From Spirochaetales bacterium (lineage in GTDB: Bacteria > Spirochaetota > Spirochaetia > SZUA-6 > DRHE01): DNA of 50,367 nt. Made by a program: the position numbers and the translations under genes. The DNA is taken from positions 1 to 50,367 of the forward strand of contig JAUWZD010000021.1 in NCBI GenBank assembly GCA_030615505.1, read 5' to 3'. The notes under the pieces are model-generated. The model made no database searches, was not told the origin of the DNA, and saw nothing but the letters and a program-made list of their open reading frames with translations. This document shows, piece after piece, positions 43,166-50,367 of this stretch. Each line of letters begins with the position of its first letter. Within the stretch, counting starts at the first letter, position 1.

Positions 43166-43682
43166 TGAAGTAGTACGGAATCTAAAAGCTGGTGATGGTG
43201 TCAGTATTACAGGATATATTTATACAGGCAGGGATGCCGCACACAGGCGCTTGATAGCTCTATTGGAAGAAGGAAAAGAATTACCTATCGAAATTAAAAA
43301 CCAGATAATTTACTATGTAGGACCGGCTCCGGCAAAGCCCGGATATAATTGCGGTTCTGCGGGCCCAACTACCAGCCACCGGATGGATACCTATACTCCA
43401 TCTTTGTTGGATTTAGGCCTTAAGGGTATGATCGGAAAGGGTCTCCGCTCAAAAGAAGTAATTGAAAGCATGATAAAGAACAATGCCGTTTATTTTGCTG
43501 CAATAGGCGGAGCGGCTGCGCTTATTGCTAAGAGTATCAAGGATTCTCAAGTAGTAGCATATGAAGAGCTGGGTCCGGAAGCTATTCATAGATACTATGT
43601 AGAGTATTTCCCTGCTATAGTTTGTATTGATGCCAGGGGTAACAATCTATATGAAAGTGAGCCACCCAAATACGCAAAATGA
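43131..43682 (+). CDS. Class I fumarate hydratase/tartrate dehydratase, beta subunit
   Basis: 183 residues from ATG 43131 ('MEIKKINTPLTDEVVRNLKAGD'), the natural start by comparison with beta subunits; a longer frame from 43101 only re-reads alpha-subunit DNA. Motifs: 'ITGYIYTGRDAAHRR', 'GYNCGSAGPTTSHRMDTYTP', 'MIGKGLRSKEV', 'AAIGGAAALIAKSI', 'YYVEYFPAIVCIDARG'. The swivelling beta domain closes over the cluster held by the alpha subunit. Confidence 0.92.
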   Translation: MEIKKINTPLTDEVVRNLKAGDGVSITGYIYTGRDAAHRRLIALLEEGKELPIEIKNQIIYYVGPAPAKPGYNCGSAGPTTSHRMDTYTPSLLDLGLKGMIGKGLRSKEVIESMIKNNAVYFAAIGGAAALIAKSIKDSQVVAYEELGPEAIHRYYVEYFPAIVCIDARGNNLYESEPPKYAK

Positions 43683-43733
43683 GGAGCCATCCTTTCTGCT
43701 CCCGAGACGTAGAGAATCTCTCCGCTTTCCTAT

Positions 43734-46700
43734 TCAACATTCATCCAGAACCTGGCGCACTTTATGCAGCATTTCTTTAAGCTCATACGGCTTTTGTAAA
43801 AAGCCCCGAACCCCGTCATCAAGTAATTCCTGTGCCTGTCCGTTTTGACTGTAGCCGCTGGAAAGCAGCACCTTAACATCCGGATCTATTCTCTTAAGCT
43901 CTTTGTACGTGGCACTGCCGTTCATATCCGGCATGATCATATCAAGGATGATCAAATCTATCTCTTTATGCCGTTTCCGGAAGAACTCAAGCGCTTCTCT
44001 TCCTCCATTTGCCAGCAGAACCTTGTAGCCTGCTTTATTAAGAATTCGTTTTACAGGCTTCAGGATGATCTCCTCATCATCAACTACTAAGAGAGTCTCT
44101 TTTCCACCCAAAGGACCTGTCAGTATGCTCTCAGGTTTTACAACTTCACGCGCTGTGGACGGTATATAAACCCTGAAAGTGGTGCCTCTTCCAATTTCAC
44201 TGTCCACCTCGATGGCTCCTGAATGGCTCTGCACAATTCCGTAAACCATTGATAGACCCAGGCCGCTGTGCTTTTCCGCGCCCTGCCCCTCTTTCCTGGT
44301 AAAGAAGGGATCAAAAATACGTGCTTTTGTTTCAGTGTCCATACCCATGCCTGTATCGCTTACACTTAAAAGCACATAGCTTCCCTTTTTAAGTCCAGGG
44401 AAATTGCCGGCCGAGTCGTCATCAATTGTAACATTCTCTGTCTCAATGAGCAGCCTGCCGCCTCCGGGCATTGCATCGCGGGCATTGAGACAGAGATTCA
44501 GAATCATCTGCTGGATCTGTCCCGAATCCCCTTCAATAGCCGCCAGGTCCGGATTCATAACAGGCTTGATCAGAATAGCCTTGTCAACCGTCCGTAACAG
44601 CAGTTTTACCACCTCATCAACAATATCGTTGAGATTTAGCGGCTGTACCTGATAGCGCCCGCCACGGGCAAAGGCAAGCAACTGCTCGGTCAGTCCCGCT
44701 GCACGGCGCACTAATGAGATGACAGCATCTACTTCTGTTCGCAGTGAAGCCTCCGTGGGAAGCTCTGATTTAATGAACGAAGTATAGCCAAGTATGCCGC
44801 CCAGGATATTGTTGAAGTCGTGAGCGATGCCTCCGGCAAGGGTCCCGAGGGCTTCCATCTTTTGAGCCTCACGGAGCTGATCCTCCAGATGTTTCTGGAT
44901 GCTTACATCACGCCCCATGCTGACCGTTCCGACTATTCTATTCCCCTCATAGAGGGGAGCCGTATTCACTGCAAGTGTGACCAGTTTGCCGTCCCGCTTG
45001 TAGATACTTACTTCATAGCTCTGCGACTCTCCCGCCAAAGTATTGATAAATACTTCCTGAACATTTTTAAGGTCTTCCGGCAGGATAAGCGGAGTAAAGC
45101 TCTTACCCAACCAGTCCTCACTTTTATAGCCGCTGGCCTCTTCGGCTGCCCGGTTAAAGAAGGTTAAGTTCCCTTTACGGTCTAAAGTCCATATCCAGTC
45201 ATTGGCGTGCTCCACCAGGATGCGATACTTGTGCTCCGAAGCAGCCAGCGCTTCCTCAGCTCTTACACGTGCGGTGATATCGCGGTCAACACCACTGTAG
45301 CCTGATAATTTACCATCCGGACTGATCATCGGTGTTCCGCTGGTCTCGAGAATTACTGTGTGACCATCCTTATGGAGGTTAAAATTAACAAAGGTAGTGA
45401 AAGGTTCCAACCTTTCAAATACTTCAAAAGCCGCTGTTTTCAGCTTCTCACGCTCTTCCGGCAGGAAAAAGTCGTAGAAATGCTTTCCCAATACCTCCTG
45501 TGGAGTATATCCCAGTATTTGCTCCGCTACGGGGCTTGAGTAGGTATATCGCCCCTCAGAATCAACTTCCCATACCCAGTCGCCAGTGTTTGCCGTAACA
45601 TCACGGAAACGTTTCTCCGATCTCTTTACCCGTTCATAGAGGCGGGCATTTTCTAAAGCCACGGCAGTCTGGCCTGCCAGGGCCTGTACGACCTCAACAT
45701 CCCTCCTGGTAAAAAAATTAAGCTGGGAGCTATCTATCGAAAGTCCGCCGATCACTTCATTACGTACAAGAATGGGCACGCCTATCCATGAGCGTACATG
45801 ACCGGCTCCGGGGACCCAGATCCAGCCTTTCTCTTCACGTACATCGGCTATGATAATGGACCGGTGCGTTCTGACCATCTCCTGCAGGATAGGACTACTC
45901 TTCAAGCGCAGAGACATCTCCCCGCGTACCGTTTCCTCGTCCTTATACCCAAGTGTTGCTGCCAAAAAAGGCTTTTCCTCTGAGAAAAGCAGTATCGAGG
46001 CTGTATCAAACTTAAGAACCCTTTTCAACTGCTCCAGGATCAGGTGCAGGAGACTATCCAGATCCAGTGTCGATCCTATAACCCGGGAAATTTCACCCAG
46101 TGTCTCGGCGAGGCGTCGTCTTGATTGCTCAATCTCGAACAGCCGGGCGTTCTCTATGGCAATACCCGCCTGGCTGGCAAAGGTGGAGATAAGCTGAATA
46201 TCATCCTGGCTGAAGGCGTCTATTTCCTCACTCTCCAGATCTAAAACGCCGATCACCTCATCTTTGATCTTGAGAGGAACCGCCAGCTCAGTTCCACTGT
46301 TTATACCTGCGCTGACATGCCTTTTATCTTTAGCTATATCCGGTACGTATTTGGGCTCTCCTGTCCTGGCCGCATACACGGTTACACCTCTCTCTCCATC
46401 AAGGGGCAAGATGAGTTTCTCTGCCTCTTTTTCAAAGCCCTCAGCGACCTTCACATAGAGTTCTTTATGTTCCTCATCAATAAGAAGAATGGCTGCTGCC
46501 TGACAGTCTATCACCTTTTTTAACTGACCCAGAATCCGCTTAAGAACATCATCCAGTTCCAGGGTTGAGCCAATAACCTGTGATATCTCACGCAGGGTTT
46601 CATTTACCTGCCTTTGCCTGTGTTCATCCTCAAAAAGTCTGGCATTCTCAATCGCCACTGATACCTGATCGGCAATTGCCTGGGCTAAAGAGATTTCATC

Positions 46701-48200
46701 CTGCCGGAAGCTTCGCGGCTTTCCAATAGCGTCCAAACCGATACTGCCTATTGTTTTCCCCTTGACTACAAGAGGAAGGATTAGCATGGAGTGTATGTCC
46801 AGGCGGCGTATAGTGTCTTGTACCGCTGCAAAAAGGGGATCATTTCGAGCATCCTCGATCATCAGGGGTTTCGGAACAGCTATGATTCGTTCGGCAGCCT
46901 TATATCCCTTAAGTGAGAAGCTCTCAGAAGTGGCTCCTCTATCAGGATATTCTGCCAGCACATTGCCCCACTCCTGGTCCTGGTCAAAGGCCAAAATACC
47001 GCTGTGATCAACTTGCAGTAGCTCCACCATCTGCTTGGCTGTGTTCTGGAGTATGTCTTTCAAGTTCAGCGAGGAGCTTATGGAGCTTGAGACTGAGCAG
47101 AGGGCAGACAGCTCGGCAGTGCGCCTCTGTTCATCCTCAAAAAGCTGGGCCTTCTCAATGGCCATGGCAGCCTGGGTGGCGAAGGCCTTCACACGGGTTA
47201 CGTCATTCTCGTCCATATCCCTTTGGCTTGCAACTACTAAAATGCCATTAGCTTTTTTGCCGACCAGCAGGGGGACCAACAGCGCGGAGGCAACCGGCAA
47301 AAGACCGGCAACAGCGGGCATCATTTTTTTTAATAGTTTTTGACGGAACAGTACTTCCAGCTGGTCGGAAATGTTGTTGGTAATCAAAGGCTGTCGTTCG
47401 TAATAAAGGCGGTGGATGGTATTGCCTTTCTCAGGCTTAAACACATGCCCCTTAAGGGAGAAACCAAGAAGCTTCTCCACTTTTTTGATTATCTTAGGGT
47501 CATAGGCTAAAGCCTTCAGAGTAATTGTTTGTCCCGTGCCTTCCTCATCCAGAAAGACCATACTACCCGTATAACCGAAGACCTTTACCATGCCTCCGGC
47601 AATAATCTCAAAGATTTCCTCCAGGCCTGCAGCGCTGTTCAGGGCAGTGTTGATATTTTGCAGAAGATTCAGCTCGTTTGCCCTGTGTATCGTTTCTGAG
47701 TCCATGCGTGAATGCTTAATAGCTTCCCCCAGGATTCTGCAGATAGCACTCAGCAGAGACATATCGCTACTTGTAAGCTCTCTGAAGCCTGCACCCTGAA
47801 GAATCACCAGGCCCAGTAACTCTTCTGAAGTTTTAATGGGGCAGTAAACAAAGAAACAGGGTTCCCCGGACTTTATAAAATTCTTATATAGCTTGTCTAT
47901 TTTATTAACATTAGTTTCTACTAGCGGCGTGCCTGTTGAAAACAACCGTACTGCCAGGGGATCGTCATTAACCTTCCTGCCTGCTAAGAGCCTGCATGTT
48001 TCTTCAGGAATGCCGCGCTGCGCCTTAAGAAGAAGGCGCTTGCCCGACTCGTCAAAGAGCTGGATCATTCCCCTCTGCATATCCATTCCATCTGCTAATT
48101 TGCCCAGAACATTATTAAGAAGTTGATCCAGGTTTTGTAGAGAACTGATTTCTAAAGAGATGCGAAAAAATAGGTCCAGATAGTTAGAATTACTGCTCAT
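43734..48200 (-). CDS. Large soluble hybrid sensor histidine kinase (GAF x5, PAS x2, HisKA, HATPase, REC)
   Basis: 1488 residues with no membrane segment. Five successive GAF-like units can be recognised to about residue 870, joined by repeated 'AxAIENARLFEDEx' coiled linkers. Two PAS domains follow ('GDWVWEVDSEGRYTYSSPVAEQI', 'NDWIWTLDRKGNLTFFNRAAEE'), then a HisKA box 'LAGGIAHDFNNIL' with the phosphorylated His, an ATPase domain ('LNLCLNARDAMPGGG', 'SDTGMGMD', 'GLGLSMVYGIVQSHSG') and a C-terminal receiver with the acceptor Asp in 'LIILDMIMPDMNG'. It would sense cytoplasmic small molecules and phosphorylate its own receiver. No partner regulator is adjacent. Confidence 0.93.
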   Translation of the reverse strand: MSSNSNYLDLFFRISLEISSLQNLDQLLNNVLGKLADGMDMQRGMIQLFDESGKRLLLKAQRGIPEETCRLLAGRKVNDDPLAVRLFSTGTPLVETNVNKIDKLYKNFIKSGEPCFFVYCPIKTSEELLGLVILQGAGFRELTSSDMSLLSAICRILGEAIKHSRMDSETIHRANELNLLQNINTALNSAAGLEEIFEIIAGGMVKVFGYTGSMVFLDEEGTGQTITLKALAYDPKIIKKVEKLLGFSLKGHVFKPEKGNTIHRLYYERQPLITNNISDQLEVLFRQKLLKKMMPAVAGLLPVASALLVPLLVGKKANGILVVASQRDMDENDVTRVKAFATQAAMAIEKAQLFEDEQRRTAELSALCSVSSSISSSLNLKDILQNTAKQMVELLQVDHSGILAFDQDQEWGNVLAEYPDRGATSESFSLKGYKAAERIIAVPKPLMIEDARNDPLFAAVQDTIRRLDIHSMLILPLVVKGKTIGSIGLDAIGKPRSFRQDEISLAQAIADQVSVAIENARLFEDEHRQRQVNETLREISQVIGSTLELDDVLKRILGQLKKVIDCQAAAILLIDEEHKELYVKVAEGFEKEAEKLILPLDGERGVTVYAARTGEPKYVPDIAKDKRHVSAGINSGTELAVPLKIKDEVIGVLDLESEEIDAFSQDDIQLISTFASQAGIAIENARLFEIEQSRRRLAETLGEISRVIGSTLDLDSLLHLILEQLKRVLKFDTASILLFSEEKPFLAATLGYKDEETVRGEMSLRLKSSPILQEMVRTHRSIIIADVREEKGWIWVPGAGHVRSWIGVPILVRNEVIGGLSIDSSQLNFFTRRDVEVVQALAGQTAVALENARLYERVKRSEKRFRDVTANTGDWVWEVDSEGRYTYSSPVAEQILGYTPQEVLGKHFYDFFLPEEREKLKTAAFEVFERLEPFTTFVNFNLHKDGHTVILETSGTPMISPDGKLSGYSGVDRDITARVRAEEALAASEHKYRILVEHANDWIWTLDRKGNLTFFNRAAEEASGYKSEDWLGKSFTPLILPEDLKNVQEVFINTLAGESQSYEVSIYKRDGKLVTLAVNTAPLYEGNRIVGTVSMGRDVSIQKHLEDQLREAQKMEALGTLAGGIAHDFNNILGGILGYTSFIKSELPTEASLRTEVDAVISLVRRAAGLTEQLLAFARGGRYQVQPLNLNDIVDEVVKLLLRTVDKAILIKPVMNPDLAAIEGDSGQIQQMILNLCLNARDAMPGGGRLLIETENVTIDDDSAGNFPGLKKGSYVLLSVSDTGMGMDTETKARIFDPFFTRKEGQGAEKHSGLGLSMVYGIVQSHSGAIEVDSEIGRGTTFRVYIPSTAREVVKPESILTGPLGGKETLLVVDDEEIILKPVKRILNKAGYKVLLANGGREALEFFRKRHKEIDLIILDMIMPDMNGSATYKELKRIDPDVKVLLSSGYSQNGQAQELLDDGVRGFLQKPYELKEMLHKVRQVLDEC

Positions 48201-48254
48201 GTCTCACCTAAAGTTAATACTATTCAATTTCCAATGGGGTTGCAATAATTTATT

Positions 48255-48566
48255 TCAAATAGAAAATAATTCATCAAATAACTCTTTTATCTTCAGCTTC
48301 GATTCCTCCAGGATTTTAATCCCTTTTTTTGTAATTGAATAATATTTCCTTATTTTACCATTAACATTCGCTTTTTTTAACTTTAAATACCCGCTTCGAT
48401 ACAGCTTATGAAATATTGGATAAAGCGTTCCAAACGACACAGAGTATCCATGCCTTTTTAGTTCGTTTTGAAATTCCTGACCATATATCGGTTCTTTATT
48501 CGCATGATAGAGTATATGCAATTTTATAAATCCCAATAAAAAATCATGGACTAAATCATTACTCAC
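48255..48566 (-). CDS. PadR-family transcriptional regulator
   Basis: 103 residues. Winged helix with the PadR core 'LHILYHANKEPIYGQEFQNEL', 'FGTLYPIFHKLYRSGYLKLKK' and 'YYSITKKGIKILEES', and a short dimerisation helix at the C terminus. Its start overlaps the MFS gene stop by 4 bp (ATGA), the usual pairing of PadR repressors with the efflux pump they control. Their shared promoter carries a palindrome at the transcription start. Confidence 0.9.
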   Translation of the reverse strand: MSNDLVHDFLLGFIKLHILYHANKEPIYGQEFQNELKRHGYSVSFGTLYPIFHKLYRSGYLKLKKANVNGKIRKYYSITKKGIKILEESKLKIKELFDELFSI

Positions 48567-49755
48567 TTATACCCCCGTAAAAAGAGACTTATAATAAAAA
48601 TCAGAAACCCAACTAAACTTAAACCTGCTGCTGCGATAAAAGCCCATTTGCTTCCAAAACTATCCCAAATTGAACCCATGATCAAAGAAGCGGGAAAGAG
48701 AGCAAGGCCTATACCTGTATTGAAAATACCATAGGCGGATGCCCTGTTTTCAGCGTCAACCAGGTCAGCAATATAAGCCCTGAATATCCCATCTGATAAA
48801 CCGTAGTAGATTCCGTAAGCACCGAATAATACCCAAACCATCCAGATCTTCTCTGCAAAGCCAAAGAGAGAATAGATGACGGCATAGTAGATAAAGGATA
48901 TGACAATAACCGGTTTTCTTCCAATTCTATCAGATAGGGAGCCGAATATGGGTGATGCTAAAGTACAAACTCCATTATATACTATCCAGATTACAGGAAT
49001 CAAGGTAACTGCCAAACCTGTTTCCCGCGCTTTGAGAATAAGAAAGGCATTGGAGGAATTCCCCAATTGAAAAATTATGATAGAAATTAGGAAAATGATA
49101 AAAGGCGTATTCCTTAAGTCCCCTCTTTTTTTATTTGATTCTTCCTTTCTCCCATTATAAGCATTATATGCAGTTTCTTTTGCAAATTGAATGAAGAAAA
49201 GGGCCAATACTCCTGGAATAACGGAGAACAGAAATACTAAGCGAATGTTATAATTTGACAGGCCAAGGACAAGCATGGCAAGCAGGGGTCCGCCAATTGC
49301 ACCGATTCTGTCCATTGCTCTATGAAAGCCAAAAGCTTTCCCCTTAACGGAGGAATCCACAGAGGTGGAAATCAGTGCGTCTCTTGCAGGAGTTCGAGCG
49401 GCCTTTCCCACCCTGTCGGCAAACTTAACTGCCAGTACAGTTGTCCAGGTGTTGGCAATATATAGGAAGGGTTTAGAAACTGCTGAAAAGCCATAACCTA
49501 AAAAGATAAAGAGCTTCCTCTTTTTCATCTTATCGGAGAGCCTGCCAAAGACAGTCCTCAAGATCGAGGCAGTAGCTTCTGCAATCCCTTCAATAATCCC
49601 AATAATTACTTTGTAGCACCAATGCTTACAAGGAATTCGGGGATTAAAGGATAAATCATCTTGCTTGAGAGATCAGTAAAGAGTGAAACAAATCCTAAAG
49701 AAATAACATTGCGTCCCAAGGGCTTCTTGGTCGCTCCCTTGTTAATTTTAAGCAT
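48563..49755 (-). pseudogene. MFS transporter gene with a single frameshift near its 5' end
   Basis: From ATG 49755 (GGGAGC upstream) the frame reads 'MLKINKGATKKPLGRNVISL', 'GFVSLFTDLSSKMIYPLIPEFL', 'VSIGATK' and meets TAA at 49608-49606. One base shifted, it continues 'IIGIIEGIAEATASILRTVFGRLSDKMKKRKLFIFLGYG' (the MFS motif A loop is 'GRLSDKMKKRK') through to 48563 with about ten further helices. A single missing base around 49605-49612 accounts for the break. Otherwise the gene looks whole, so this is either a recent mutation or a base-calling error. A shortened product could start at 49561. Confidence 0.85.
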
Positions 49756-49770
49756 AATATCTGCTCCCGA

Positions 49771-49819
49771 TATCGTAATTCGATAAAATAAATATAGTAT
49801 TGCTCACAATATCTGTCAA
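49771..49819 (-). promoter_or_regulatory. Near-consensus promoter with operator palindrome for the MFS-padR unit
   Basis: On the minus strand TTGACA (49819-49814) and TATATT (49796-49791) are separated by 17 nt. TATCG…CGATA (49771-49785) starts 5 nt after the -10 box and so covers the start site, a fitting position for PadR autorepression. Confidence 0.65.
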
Positions 49820-49853
49820 GGGGCTAAAACTCTTAAAAATCTTAAAAACGAGC

Positions 49854-49882
49854 TTGCGAGTATGCCCTAACCGTGCTATGCT
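49854..49882 (+). promoter_or_regulatory. Promoter of the right-hand outer-membrane protein gene
   Basis: TTGCGA (49854-49859), 17-nt spacer, TATGCT (49877-49882) with TG one base before the -10 box. It lies 28 nt before the start codon. Confidence 0.5.
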
Positions 49883-49910
49883 GTGTTAAATTATGTGAGG
49901 AGGGCTTTAA

Positions 49911-50367
49911 ATGAAAGCTGTGAAAACAAAAAAAATTCTATTATCAGTTCTAATTATCTTTCTCTTTCTATCGATCCAGTACGGTTTTGCTGAAGCTCCT
50001 CAAGAAGGGTCCTGGTACGGGGATAAGGGTACAATTGAGATTGGGCTTAACGGATCTATAACCCTGCCTACTGTATGGAAATATACTGTTGGTGGTGTTT
50101 CTGAAGAGGGTGATGACGGCACTACTACCATAATGCTGTCTCCTTTTGTCAATTATTTCTTTATGGACGGACTTCATGCCGGTGCCAGAGTAATATATAT
50201 TAGCAGCAAAACCGAGACAGAAACTTATGAGTCCGAAATGACACTGCTGTTTTTTTACCCAACCGTGGGTTATGCCTTAGCACTAATGCCGAACTTACAG
50301 CTTGATCTATGCCTCAACCTTGGATATATGTCTATGACAATGGATGATTATGACACAAGCTCATTTT
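49911..50367 (+). CDS. Putative outer-membrane beta-barrel protein (C-terminus beyond window edge)
   Basis: Open from ATG 49911 to the window end, 152 residues visible. AGGAGG lies 7 nt upstream. Signal peptide about 1-27 (hydrophobic 'ILLSVLIIFLFLSIQYGFA', cleavage before EAPQ). The mature part begins 'GSWYGDKGTIEIGLNGS' and shows amphipathic strands ('TIMLSPFVNYFFMDGLHAGARVIYIS', 'LLFFYPTVGYALAL', 'LQLDLCLNLGYMSM') like small OmpW/porin-type barrels of bacterial outer membranes. No family name can be given from the visible part. Confidence 0.75.
   Translation, partial: MKAVKTKKILLSVLIIFLFLSIQYGFAEAPQEGSWYGDKGTIEIGLNGSITLPTVWKYTVGGVSEEGDDGTTTIMLSPFVNYFFMDGLHAGARVIYISSKTETETYESEMTLLFFYPTVGYALALMPNLQLDLCLNLGYMSMTMDDYDTSSF

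Overview
The window looks like part of a spirochaete chromosome, probably a free-living or sediment anaerobe. Both sugar-binding proteins have the spirochaete-style signal-peptide exit (…A/S followed by GGKKE or GGQKE), and two signal-peptide-bearing putative beta-barrel outer-membrane proteins are present. The content is mainly carbohydrate catabolism. Taxonomy is an inference from these protein features only.

Layout. (1) 1-4366, minus strand: a GntR regulator followed by iolN, iolM, iolO and a transaldolase that runs off the left edge. These match the Thermotoga-type inositol route (scyllo-inosose oxidation, ring hydrolysis, 5-keto-gluconate epimerisation), with a promoter and two matching operators ahead of gntR. 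(2) 4588-5928: an MNT/HEPN toxin-antitoxin pair and the wreck of a hybrid histidine kinase. (3) 5936-10317: folK, then a heterodimeric ABC exporter whose 5' leader carries a strong promoter, an 18-codon leader peptide and two terminator-like hairpins with interchangeable stems, an arrangement like the bmrB-bmrCD attenuator of Bacillus. (4) 10321-16304: HAD hydrolase, an HDOD response regulator with a His at the phosphoacceptor site, a beta-propeller glycosidase-like protein, an M20 peptidase, a HicB antitoxin with only a stub of hicA, and an outer-membrane protein.

(5) 16366-22117, minus strand: DegT/StrS aminotransferase, a zinc dehydrogenase and an ABC sugar importer without its own ATPase, divergent from a LacI regulator. 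(6) 22266-27644: lacI, a URO-D-type methyltransferase and a type III CoA-transferase on the plus strand, a convergent corrinoid protein, and a PocR-AraC regulator. This looks like a corrinoid-dependent methyl-transfer module of unknown substrate.

(7) 27653-31873: a decayed malK-type ATPase gene, truncated at its N terminus, carrying a stop codon, and split by a foreign insert of about 3.2 kb (28296-31516). The insert is an internal slice of a BREX-like phage-defence operon: the tail of a PglX-like methyltransferase, an apparently intact AbiE-type antitoxin/nucleotidyltransferase pair, and the head of PglZ. An imperfect 13-bp inverted repeat lies at its two ends. (8) 31909-43682: a glycoside-uptake and hydrolysis locus with an (alpha/alpha)6-barrel glycosidase, complete ABC importer, LacI regulator, GH38 alpha-mannosidase and two-subunit class I fumarate hydratase/tartrate dehydratase. 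(9) 43734-50367: a 1488-residue multi-GAF hybrid histidine kinase, a PadR regulator with a frameshifted MFS transporter under a near-consensus promoter, and the start of another outer-membrane protein.

No rRNA, tRNA, CRISPR array, recognisable transposase or integrase was seen. All homology calls are by eye from motifs; no database search was run.
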